Shown piece after piece: positions 1 through 5,770 of a stretch of DNA of 9,584 nt. Each line of letters begins with the position of its first letter. Position 1 is the first letter of the stretch. The translations under genes were made by a program, and so were the position numbers. The stretch is taken from assembly GCA_017522515.1 (NCBI GenBank), contig JAFWZH010000289.1:1-9584 (forward strand), given 5' to 3'. The notes under the pieces are model-generated. The model was not told the DNA's origin. It saw only the letters and a program-made list of their open reading frames with translations, and ran no database searches. Source of the stretch: Clostridia bacterium (GTDB lineage Bacteria; Bacillota_A; Clostridia; UBA1212; UBA1255).

Positions 1-405
1 CTGAGTATTTTTGAACTTTCCTCCAAAATCAGGATTTGAATACTGATAAAGATATTTATGTAGTTGCAGAATGTAGCTAGGGGTGATGGGAATGTATTCA
101 AAATTTTCGTGAATTATATTAAGAACATCACGATAGCCCATGATTTCTTTTTCATCTCTGTTTTTTGGAGTAGTTTTTTCCTGGACTAATTGTTTGATTC
201 GAGTATTTGTGGAAACTATACCTTCGATTTTATTAGAGCTTTCTGTACTCTGGATCTTTGCTATTTCAACCAGTTTTTCCAATTTTTCTTTTTTCTGGCT
301 AATGAATAGCTGCTGCCTGCCTTTGAATTCATGGATTTTGGCAATGTAGCCCATAATTTCATTATCAATGGTGCAGTTCAGCTTTGAATAATCAAAAGTT
401 CGCAT
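1..405 (-). CDS. Fic-family protein, N-terminal part (gene runs off the window)
   Basis: Translating the minus strand from the ATG at 405 gives 135 open codons that reach the window edge. Residues 57-62 read SNKIEG, matching the S/TxxxEG/N inhibitory-helix motif of Fic proteins, in which the Glu blocks ATP binding and keeps the enzyme silent. Family-typical stretches follow: NRDEKEIMGYRDVL (residues 82-95), IHENFEYIPIT (98-108) and the LHKYLY segment, ending in GGKFKNT just before the active-site region. Fic enzymes usually transfer AMP from ATP to a hydroxyl on a target protein. The catalytic HPFxxGNGR loop would lie beyond the window and cannot be checked. The start follows AGGGGA on the minus strand, and upstream lie a TATAAT box and repeated TCTCCTAT words. 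I am confident of the family; the target is unknown. Confidence 0.88.
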   Translation of the reverse strand, partial: MRTFDYSKLNCTIDNEIMGYIAKIHEFKGRQQLFISQKKEKLEKLVEIAKIQSTESSNKIEGIVSTNTRIKQLVQEKTTPKNRDEKEIMGYRDVLNIIHENFEYIPITPSYILQLHKYLYQYSNPDFGGKFKNTQ

Positions 406-416
406 TCCCCTATTAT

Positions 417-474
417 TCTCCTATCTCTCCTATTATAGCATAAAAAGTAGGAGCGTGGTATTAACAATAGGAGA
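417..474. promoter_or_regulatory. Octamer operator cluster at the Fic promoter
   Basis: The octamer TCTCCTAT or its complement ATAGGAGA occurs exactly at 417-424 and 426-433 (forward) and 467-474 (reverse), with a partial copy TAGGAG at 448-453. Three further exact copies lie at 608-656. An exact 8-mer should almost never recur six times in 250 bp. The placement around the -10 box suggests operators for a repressor, perhaps autoregulation by the Fic protein or by a partner outside the window. The binding protein is not identifiable here. Confidence 0.55.
432..437 (-). promoter_or_regulatory. Extended -10 promoter for the Fic gene
   Basis: The minus strand reads ATGCTATAAT here, a perfect TATAAT with the TG of an extended -10 in the right place. 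I see no good -35 hexamer. Transcription would begin at about 425, leaving a leader of about 20 nt before the ATG at 405. One copy of the octamer TCTCCTAT (426-433) overlaps the -10 and another (417-424) overlaps the start point, so a bound repressor would block initiation. Confidence 0.6.
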
Positions 475-606
475 TTTTGGAAATTATTTTCCTTAAGCAA
501 GCGGTTATTCGGTGATTTGGCTATATTTCATTCGGTATGTTGGCAGTTTTATTTTTTACGGCAAGCTTTAGCATTTTTAGAATTAACTCTGCAGTAGAAA
601 CGGCAA

Positions 607-656
607 GTCTCCTATTTTGTCATTGAAAATAGGAGACTGTGTTTGTATATAGGAGA
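607..656. promoter_or_regulatory. 12-bp perfect inverted repeat plus a third octamer copy
   Basis: GTCTCCTATTTT (607-618) and AAAATAGGAGAC (626-637) are perfect reverse complements around a 7-nt spacer. Each arm contains the same octamer found at the Fic promoter, and a further ATAGGAGA lies at 649-656. This may be a distal operator (looping with the 417-474 cluster) or an operator for an unseen transcript. There is no T-run after the stem, so it is not a good intrinsic terminator. Confidence 0.5.
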
Positions 657-774
657 GATGCTGCGGAAACTCAAAAACGGCCCAGAATCGCTTCAAAATG
701 CATCGGTCGAGTAATTTGTCGATTTTATTTAAAAACCCCTCTTAAAAGCCCGTTATTTGCGTCTGTATTTTTGC

Positions 775-890
775 AATAGTATTTTAATAGTAAATTACTA
801 TTAAAATACTATTAACACTATTAAAGACGATAGTAATAATATATTATAATTGCAATTAAATAAATAGTATGTTACTATTAAGATACTATT
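775..890. repeat. Phased hexamer array, probable centromere (parS-like) and par operator
   Basis: AATAGT or its complement ACTATT starts at 775, 786 (reverse), 797, 808, 817 (forward), 863 (reverse), 874 and 885 (forward), with a one-mismatch copy at 829. Most starts share an 11-bp register, and first to last is 110 bp, ten turns. Helically phased short repeats in both orientations are what RHH partition proteins bind. The array sits directly upstream of parA and over its likely promoters, so it probably serves as both centromere and autorepression operator. The protein encoded at 1701-2033 is the natural ligand (inference). Confidence 0.7.
850..878 (+). promoter_or_regulatory. Candidate par operon promoter
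   Basis: TTGCAA (850-855) and TACTAT (873-878) are 17 bp apart, each matching four of six consensus bases. The -10 overlaps an ACTATT array copy, which would explain autorepression. A perfect TATAAT at 845-850 is an alternative -10, with only a weak TTAAAG as -35. I cannot choose between them from sequence. Confidence 0.4.
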
Positions 891-925
891 AAATTTTATT
901 TTGTAAAAAAGGAAATTCTGAGGGT

Positions 926-1684
926 ATGAAAACAATCTGCATTTACAATAACAAAGGTGGTGTTGGAAAAACATCTCTGGCAGGAGCAATTTCTGTAGAA
1001 TTTGTGATCAAGGGAAAAAAAGTTTTGATGGTTGATACAGATTTTCAGGCTAACCTTACAAAGCAGTTTTTGAATAAGCGAACCATTGAAAATGAACTTG
1101 CTGATTTTTTGTATAACGATTCGATTGGCCTTGAAAATTGTATTTATAAAACAAACTACGATAACCTCTACATAATCCCATCAAAGGATAGACTTGCAAA
1201 TGGCCGGTTGTTTGAGTGGAACACTTCAGGTGTTCTTGATGAAAAAAGAAATGATGTTGTGGATTATCTTGTTGAGGATGCTCAGAAATTAGGTTTTGAT
1301 TATCTTGTTTTCGATACACCACCCTCACTCTCAAAAGCAACTCAAAAATATATAAAGGCATCGGATGAAGTTCTCCCGGTTCTGCAGATCGCAAAGTCAT
1401 CACTTGATGGAATGGTAAACTTTTACATCGATTTAAAGGAATTGCGTGGAAGAAAAGAGACTCCTATCTGCGACAAAATTATTTTTAATCAGTATGAGAA
1501 AAGCAAAGCTGTGCAGAAAGCCTTACTGCCAGGAATCATGGCTTTGGAAAGCAAAAAATATTTGGTTCCGATGGAACAAGGTTTTAAGAAAGCTGAATTA
1601 CAGTGTGTTGCCTTGCAGGAATTGGGAATGAAGCCTGAAACACAGGAAGCATTGAATCAGATAGTTGCTGATATTGAAAAATAA
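926..1684 (+). CDS. parA: ParA-family partition ATPase
   Basis: The 252-residue protein starts with a deviant Walker A, KGGVGKTS (residues 10-17), with the signature Lys10 and the P-loop Lys15. It continues with VDTDFQAN (36-43, the Walker A' region) and FDTPPS (129-134, Walker B), the standard ParA/MinD order. It has no N-terminal helix-turn-helix, so it resembles the short type Ib ParA proteins that pair with small RHH adaptors. ParA binds DNA non-specifically when ATP-bound, and its partner-stimulated hydrolysis moves plasmid copies apart over the nucleoid. The start is supported by GAGGGT just before the ATG and AGGAAA further up. The partner gene follows after 16 bp, so the two form an operon. 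The phased repeats upstream complete a par cassette. Confidence 0.93.
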   Translation: MKTICIYNNKGGVGKTSLAGAISVEFVIKGKKVLMVDTDFQANLTKQFLNKRTIENELADFLYNDSIGLENCIYKTNYDNLYIIPSKDRLANGRLFEWNTSGVLDEKRNDVVDYLVEDAQKLGFDYLVFDTPPSLSKATQKYIKASDEVLPVLQIAKSSLDGMVNFYIDLKELRGRKETPICDKIIFNQYEKSKAVQKALLPGIMALESKKYLVPMEQGFKKAELQCVALQELGMKPETQEALNQIVADIEK

Positions 1685-1700
1685 AGAAACGAGGTTATGT

Positions 1701-2033
1701 ATGGCTAAAGGAACTATAAAATCAAATAAAGACGTAATGAATGAAGCTGCAACAGAAGCTTTAAAGAATACACTTACTGTTGTTCAGGACATGACTGAAG
1801 TAAAAGAAACTCAGACAAAAAAAGAACGGAATAATGAGACACAGGCCGTAAACTTCAACATGAGTAAGTCTATGTATGAAGAACTAAAAAAAGTTTTCGG
1901 TGGTGCCGGATATTCATTTGCTCAGGGTTCAAGAATGACTTTTGATTATATTCTGTCTGAAATAGCAGACGGAAATATTGAGATCAGGGAATCGGGTTTT
2001 AGAAAAACTTTGTCGGCTAGAGTAGGTCGATAA
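1701..2033 (+). CDS. Ribbon-helix-helix partition adaptor (ParB/ParG-like)
   Basis: I place the start at 1701 (MAKGTIK), which has GAGG 6 nt upstream; the open frame extends back to 1665 but without a ribosome site. The 110-residue product has a polar, Lys/Thr/Glu-rich N-terminal tail (1-47), then a probable RHH fold: strand QAVNFNM (48-54), helix SKSMYEELKKVF (55-66), and a second helix around 74-88. This resembles the adaptors of type Ib partition, where the flexible tail stimulates ParA and the RHH dimer binds short phased repeats. The fold is inferred from pattern, not from a match. The hexamer array at 775-890 is the likely target, and the position directly after parA supports the role. 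Confidence 0.75.
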   Translation: MAKGTIKSNKDVMNEAATEALKNTLTVVQDMTEVKETQTKKERNNETQAVNFNMSKSMYEELKKVFGGAGYSFAQGSRMTFDYILSEIADGNIEIRESGFRKTLSARVGR

Positions 2034-2139
2034 ATAGGCCGTTAGAGGCCCTAGAAGGCCCTTTTTAGAGGGAATTCAGAAGAAATAGAGTAATTTACGT
2101 CTAAGACGCAGAAGCTCGTTTTAAGGGATTTTTTGAATT
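2034..2139. other. Gap after the par operon: GGCC repeats and short palindrome
   Basis: AGGCC occurs at 2036, 2046 and 2056, and a weak GGCC/GGCC stem with CTTTTT after it (2047-2066) could be a poor terminator. CGTCTAAGACG at 2098-2108 is an 11-bp palindrome that could be an operator for the next operon. AAGGGA at 2123 lies 11 bp before the next ATG, a loose ribosome site. I see no clear promoter. Confidence 0.3.
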
Positions 2140-2976
2140 ATGACCGGTGAAGAATTAGGAATAAAATTATTAAAAATGCTCGCGGCCGTTCAATCTGGAA
2201 AGGCAACTAAAGGAGTAAGCACCGCAGAGATTACAAGAAAAAGCAATGAACTCACAAAACCGGAATATGATGATTTTTATTATATGACACAGATTGGAAA
2301 CCTTATTACAAATCTGTCAAAGCAGGCAAAAAGTTATAATTATGCTTTTTTTCGTTGGTTTCTTGGTATCGAATTGTCGCTAGAGGAAATTATCAGAGCC
2401 GAAAAAACATTAGAACGTAATAAAAATATGGATGCAACGGATCTGCTGACATTCAAGAATTTTTACAATGTCCCAGAAAATATTGAAGGGATAAAATGTA
2501 ATTATGCTTTATGTCATCAGGCAGTAAGAGGTTTGATGGCTGTAAATAGTTTAATTGCTATATTGATGAAAGCCTATCATTTGCCATTTATGAAATGCTA
2601 CATGTTTGATATGACAGAGCTTCAAGAAAAACTGGCTTATTTTAATAATCTTGTAGACAAACTGGAAAAATACACGGCATCCCAAAACACAATCAATTGT
2701 TTTAGAAAAATAGACTTGAACGAATGGCGGCTTGATCCTGAAATGTTGAAGCTTACTGAAAAAGTTGCAATTTTGAGTCATCTTGATTCTCTGATTTTGA
2801 CCTGGTGCAGCAATTACGAAGTAATATTGAATAACCTGATGGAATTTGAATTATTTGATAATCCTGATTGGCAACTTGCTTATATGAGACCGGATGGAAC
2901 TAAATACGGAAATTTCAAATATCCTGAGAGAGATGGCAAAAACAAGTGGGGGATAAATGTCAAAGAAAAATATTAG
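2140..2976 (+). CDS. Unrecognised plasmid protein coupled to rep
   Basis: I do not recognise this 278-residue protein. It is soluble-looking, mostly helical by composition, with no signal peptide, clear membrane segment or catalytic motif. It has several aromatic and Cys residues in its middle (for example NYALCHQAVRG and HLPFMKCYMF) and an acidic, Trp-containing C-terminal part ending in a Lys-rich tail. Its stop lies 20 bp inside the next gene, so translation of the two is probably coupled. That makes a role with replication, such as copy control, loading or a second initiator subunit, a reasonable guess but only a guess. The ribosome site is weak (AAGGGA, 11 bp spacing), and an alternative start is not obvious. 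Confidence 0.7.
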   Translation: MTGEELGIKLLKMLAAVQSGKATKGVSTAEITRKSNELTKPEYDDFYYMTQIGNLITNLSKQAKSYNYAFFRWFLGIELSLEEIIRAEKTLERNKNMDATDLLTFKNFYNVPENIEGIKCNYALCHQAVRGLMAVNSLIAILMKAYHLPFMKCYMFDMTELQEKLAYFNNLVDKLEKYTASQNTINCFRKIDLNEWRLDPEMLKLTEKVAILSHLDSLILTWCSNYEVILNNLMEFELFDNPDWQLAYMRPDGTKYGNFKYPERDGKNKWGINVKEKY

Positions 2977-4066
2977 TGTAGGACAAGACGGTATTGTTAT
3001 TCCTCCAACCAAAGAAGATGAGAATTATAATGCAATGCTTAACGCTAAAGGAACTAATGAGCTTGCAAAGATTCCAACATCGAGCAGGGCCATTACTGCA
3101 CAGTTTACTTATCATCCAGAAGTAAACGAAGGAGAGCTTTTCACAAGTGAAGATGTAAAAGTTACCGTAAAGGAATTTGATAATTCTTCTAGCCTGGGAA
3201 AATCGATTTTATTTTTCTACAACATCCTATGTAAATACACAAAGGATATTAGCGTAAAAACTAATGTTTCAGAGATTGAAAACAAAGAGAGTAGGGAAGT
3301 TTATCTTGATCTTGATGATTTTATTTCTTCTTTCGGTGTTCCTGATCGTAAGAAGGCCGTTCAGAGATTGAAAGAGTATTACGAGACTCTTAAAAATATC
3401 ACATTGGATTTTGAGGAGTTTAATCCGAAGGACCAAACTGTAAAAAAATACTCATTGGAAATATTTTCAGGAAAAGGAACTGAGCAAAGTCTTATAAAAA
3501 GATCTAAGAATTACTTCTTTATTTTGAACTATGACTTGGTTAAATATCTTGTGGAACGCAACTACATTACATATTTCCCAAACAGAGCCTTTGGAATTGA
3601 TGTAATGCGTTACCCAAATGCATTATCTGTAACAAATAAACTGTCGGTAATGTATAGCGAGAATTATTGGAAATCCAATAAAGGTTTGATCAGTCTTGAA
3701 AAGCTCCTGGAATCTGTATCAGATATACCTTCTTTTGAGACTGTAAGACAGACAAACCGCCATTATTATGACCGAATTATTGAGCCATTGGAAAAAACAA
3801 TGGATTACTTAAAGGACATGAAAATTCTGCAGGATTGGGAATGGTGTAATAAAAAACGAAGTCCGCTTACAGACGAGCAGATTCAGGGATATGGCTATGC
3901 AGCATTAAAGGAATGCTACATCAAATATGAAATGGCTGATTATCCTGATGATATTATGAAATTGAGAAAAGAAAAAATCGATGCAAAGAAGGAAAAAAAA
4001 GTCAAAAAAGGAGCCAACCTAATGCGCAAAAAGACCCAACCTAATGCGCAAAAAGACCCAACCTAA
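2957..4066 (+). CDS. Probable plasmid replication initiator (Rep)
   Basis: This 369-residue protein starts at ATG 2957 with GGGGG 4 nt upstream and overlaps the previous gene by 20 bp. It has the look of a two-winged-helix initiator: a first region near residues 75-200, then a second near 225-300 containing KGLISLEKLLESV and RHYYDRIIEPLEKTMDYLKD (about 268-287), which resembles the P-L-x-x-x-L helix and wing of Rep_3-type initiators. A very basic tail follows. The stop falls inside the third copy of a 22-bp direct repeat, so the last 17 residues are encoded by iterons, and initiator binding sites beside the rep gene are typical of iteron-controlled theta plasmids. The family call comes from pattern and context, not from an identified homologue. 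Confidence 0.72.
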   Translation: MSKKNISVGQDGIVIPPTKEDENYNAMLNAKGTNELAKIPTSSRAITAQFTYHPEVNEGELFTSEDVKVTVKEFDNSSSLGKSILFFYNILCKYTKDISVKTNVSEIENKESREVYLDLDDFISSFGVPDRKKAVQRLKEYYETLKNITLDFEEFNPKDQTVKKYSLEIFSGKGTEQSLIKRSKNYFFILNYDLVKYLVERNYITYFPNRAFGIDVMRYPNALSVTNKLSVMYSENYWKSNKGLISLEKLLESVSDIPSFETVRQTNRHYYDRIIEPLEKTMDYLKDMKILQDWEWCNKKRSPLTDEQIQGYGYAALKECYIKYEMADYPDDIMKLRKEKIDAKKEKKVKKGANLMRKKTQPNAQKDPT

Positions 4067-4101
4067 TGCGCAAACGGACCTAACCTAATGCGCAAAAAAT
4101 A
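4014..4101 (+). repeat. Four 22-bp iterons, probable replication origin
   Basis: Units start at 4014, 4036, 4058 and 4080. The first two are identical and begin CCAACCTAATGCGCAAAAA. The third differs only at CAAACGG for CAAAAAG, and the fourth at its second base and its last few bases. A 22-bp period is two helical turns, as expected for initiator iterons. The array overlaps the 3' end of the rep frame and borders an AT-rich stretch, so it likely acts as both origin and copy-control element. Confidence 0.82.
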
Positions 4102-4223
4102 AATTTACCCCTCGTAAGTCCTTGTCTTATAAGGATTTAGAATTTTCTAAAATTCCTAATACCTTTAAAACGTTTAAAACCTATTAAGCAAAACTTTTCA
4201 ATTTTTTCAAAAAACTCGTTTGC
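4102..4223. other. AT-rich stretch next to the iterons, candidate unwinding region
   Basis: This run is strongly AT-rich and directly follows the iterons, the usual place for a DNA unwinding element. It contains a hairpin, AGGATTTAGAA (4132-4142) against TTCTAAAATTCCT (4145-4157), 11 pairs with a 2-nt bulge, and the near-repeat TTTAAAACGTTTAAAAC at 4162-4178. The hairpin might also slow transcription leaving rep, although no T-run follows it. Confidence 0.4.
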
Positions 4224-4229
4224 TATTAT
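4221..4229 (+). promoter_or_regulatory. Extended -10 promoter ahead of the structured RNA region
   Basis: TGCTATTAT combines TG at the extended position with TATTAT, matching five of six -10 bases. It has the same TGCTAT layout as the Fic promoter. No good -35 is visible. A start near 4236 would put the folded region that follows at the very 5' end of the transcript. Confidence 0.5.
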
Positions 4230-4235
4230 GTCTGC

Positions 4236-4880
4236 AATGATTTTCTGCCAGGGGAATCCGTAATAGCGAAACGAGACTGACAGAAAGGCTGCAGAAAACG
4301 CTATAAGAAGCAGCTGCAAGTTTCTTATCCACATCAGACCGTCGGGGAAACGAGCTTCAGAACATCCACAGAGGGGAACAATGCGATGGGTGGTGGAATT
4401 AGCAGGGCAGGGTGGGACCTGGTCTGACAGAAATCTTAAAAGTATGTATTTGATCCTAACGACAAGGCGAGGAGTATCCCTTACGCTACCTGGATCCAAT
4501 CTAGTTTCTTAACAGCGTGCGGAGAACGGCATAAAGCGCTGAGCATTGCGGCTAAACCTTAGCCGATAAAGTTATGTCTGCCAATCACGAAGGGGGGTAA
4601 GGTGATTGACGCCTGATGGCTCCATACTGTCCTAACGAGGACGTTATGAAATCCTTCTGGCATGTTCTCAACTCTCAGAACGCTTCTTAACTTGTCATTT
4701 TGAAGTTAGTACGAGGGAGCGGAATTTGCCTAATTCACCACCTGAGCCTTCAAGAACGTTATGGAAGTTTCTTTTCAAGTTTTCTAAGAAATTTAAAAAT
4801 CCTAAAAATAATCATGTAGGCCAAGAGTAATGCAAAGCATCACCGCGGCAGGTGGGGTCTGGGGACACTTCCCCAGGATA
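4236..4880 (+). ncRNA. Candidate large structured non-coding RNA
   Basis: No plausible protein is encoded, yet the stretch is more GC-rich than its surroundings and full of exact helices. Stems I can place: 4303-4309/4322-4328; 4334-4340/4421-4427; 4513-4520/4529-4541 (two stacked parts); 4549-4555/4559-4565; 4582-4588/4602-4608; 4629-4633/4638-4642, extended by 4623-4626/4645-4648; 4664-4668/4677-4681; 4688-4693/4703-4708; 4859-4865/4870-4876. A long-range helix joins GGTGGTGGAATTAG (4389-4402) to CTAATTCACCACC (4730-4742), 13 pairs with one bulged G, closing a domain of about 350 nt. G-U pairs at helix ends (4387-4388 with 4743-4744) favour the plus strand. Stem 4334-4340/4421-4427 crosses the long helix, so it is a pseudoknot or an alternative fold. 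Size and setting beside a rep gene recall ROOL or GOLLD RNAs, which occur on plasmids and phages, but I cannot confirm a class. The 3' end is uncertain (4770-4880). Confidence 0.72.
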
Positions 4881-4954
4881 TATCAAACAGATTTCAAAAT
4901 GACAGAAAAATACCTCATGAAAAATTTATACCATGTTCTGAAAAATCATCATAA
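4881..4954. other. AT-rich spacer without a gene
   Basis: I see only A/T-rich sequence with no convincing open frame, stem or promoter between the last hairpin of the RNA candidate and the first copy of the block repeated downstream. Confidence 0.5.
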
Positions 4955-5280
4955 AAACCTAAATATTTAAGTTATAAATAAAAGAGCTGCTGTTGCTGCT
5001 TTTTAAATATATTATTAGCTATATTATTGGGTCCGATTTTCGGACGGGGGTATGTCTGAATTCCGGACACCCCTTGTCTGATTTTCAGACATATTTTTAT
5101 TTCTGAGAAACCTAAATATATAGATTTAATGTTTTAGATTTTGCAGCAGCTTATTTATATTATTATTTAAATTATTATTGGGTCCAAATTTTGAACTGTT
5201 TTAGTTCAGAATTTGGACTCTGCAGTTCATTTTTTGAACTGATCTTTATTTGTTTTTATGTTGAGAAACCTATATAAATA
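4955..5280 (+). repeat. Two diverged tandem blocks of about 150 bp with phased palindromes
   Basis: Both blocks run in the same order: an ACCTAAATAT-like word, a GCTGC/GCAGC-rich word, A/T-rich DNA, TTATTGGGTCC, three palindromes, a T-rich tail, then GAGAAACCTA. Palindrome starts are 5031, 5054, 5076 in block one and 5182, 5204, 5225 in block two, offsets of 149-151 bp. Each element is 15 bp. Elements one to three read GTCCGATTTTCGGAC, GTCTGAATTCCGGAC, GTCTGATTTTCAGAC in block one, and GTCCAAATTTTGAAC, GTTCAGAATTTGGAC, GTTCATTTTTTGAAC in block two. Spacing within a block is 21-23 bp. Element one also pairs with element two (12 of 15 positions in block one, all 15 in block two). The array could be regulator sites, a hairpin attenuator or a secondary origin element. 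Confidence 0.75.
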
Positions 5281-5289
5281 GGTTACAAT
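5261..5289 (+). promoter_or_regulatory. Strong promoter predicted to give a leaderless transcript
   Basis: TTGAGA (5261-5266) and TACAAT (5284-5289) are each one base from consensus and exactly 17 bp apart. The expected start is about 5296, directly before the ATG at 5297. The last palindrome of the second block ends 21 bp upstream of the -35, well placed for regulation. The first block has a decayed counterpart, CTGAGA (5103-5108) and TTTAAT (5125-5130). Confidence 0.65.
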
Positions 5290-5296
5290 TTTATTT

Positions 5297-5764
5297 ATGG
5301 AATCAGTAAAACAGATGATGGACGGCCATATTGAGAATCTTGCAAAGGAAACGGATCAGCTTAGGGCCAGACTTGAGACACTTTATGATATGACGAAAGG
5401 GAAGAGCCGGATCTATGTGGATAGTGAAAAACTGGATCAGCTTTTCCATCAGGCAGAAGCTATTGCAAGAGAAATGGTATCCCTGCAGTCTGCAAATGAG
5501 ATTCTTTATCAGAACAGAGGAAAAGCTTCTCCCAAAAAAGCAGTATCTTCAAAAGCAAACGGAAAATTTGGCGGCCGGCCGCCACGAGAGATTGCAGAAA
5601 AAAAACGACGCATTCAGGATCTTGATAACAAGACTTTTATTCTGCATGAAAGTTTGACTCCGGAAGAACGTAAGGAATATGACGAGCTTTCTTATGATGT
5701 AATTGCGTGGGAAACCAAAAAGAAATTTCGAATCCGTGAGGAACAAGAAAAGTTCGAGAGATAA
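5297..5764 (+). CDS. Small coiled-coil protein with basic GGRPPR linker
   Basis: I do not recognise a family for this 155-residue protein. Residues 1-70 have a heptad-like helical pattern (IENLAKETDQLRARLETLYDM, then LDQLFHQAEAIAREMVSLQ), followed by a Lys/Ser-rich linker and GKFGGRPPREIAEKKRRI, whose GRP core recalls an AT-hook. A second charged helical part, LTPEERKEYDELSYDV, ends in a basic tail. Minor-groove DNA binding or a relaxosome or regulator role is possible, but inferred only. There is no ribosome site before the ATG, matching the promoter that predicts a leaderless message. Codons for GGRPP form a perfect 14-bp palindrome (5570-5583), unusual in this AT-rich DNA. The gene converges on the two small genes at 5771-6392. 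Confidence 0.72.
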   Translation: MESVKQMMDGHIENLAKETDQLRARLETLYDMTKGKSRIYVDSEKLDQLFHQAEAIAREMVSLQSANEILYQNRGKASPKKAVSSKANGKFGGRPPREIAEKKRRIQDLDNKTFILHESLTPEERKEYDELSYDVIAWETKKKFRIREEQEKFER

Positions 5765-5770
5765 TTTTTT

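Noticed and set aside
658..714. An 18-codon mini-gene after AGGAGAG
   Set aside because: The AGGAGA is one of six operator octamers and sits only 2 nt from the ATG. The peptide has no notable feature.
4014..4101. CRISPR array
   Set aside because: The 22-bp repeats are directly adjacent with no spacers, and there are no cas genes. They fit iterons.
4137..4499. A 120-codon open frame on the minus strand
   Set aside because: It lies over the stems of the structured RNA, has no ribosome site and an implausible protein. It exists only because the stretch is short of stops.
4711..4724. Resemblance of TAGTACGAGGGAGCGG to the sarcin-ricin loop of 23S rRNA
   Set aside because: Only about ten bases match and the flanks do not follow 23S rRNA. 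At most it is a similar loop motif.
4859..4876. Terminator at CTGGGGA-CACT-TCCCCAG
   Set aside because: The stem is perfect but is followed by GATATATC, not a T-run, so I count it as part of the RNA candidate only.
4236..4880. Group I or II intron, tmRNA or RNase P RNA as explanation of the structured stretch
   Set aside because: I find no domain V-like hairpin, intron core, reverse transcriptase, tag frame with CCA end, or RNase P conserved core.
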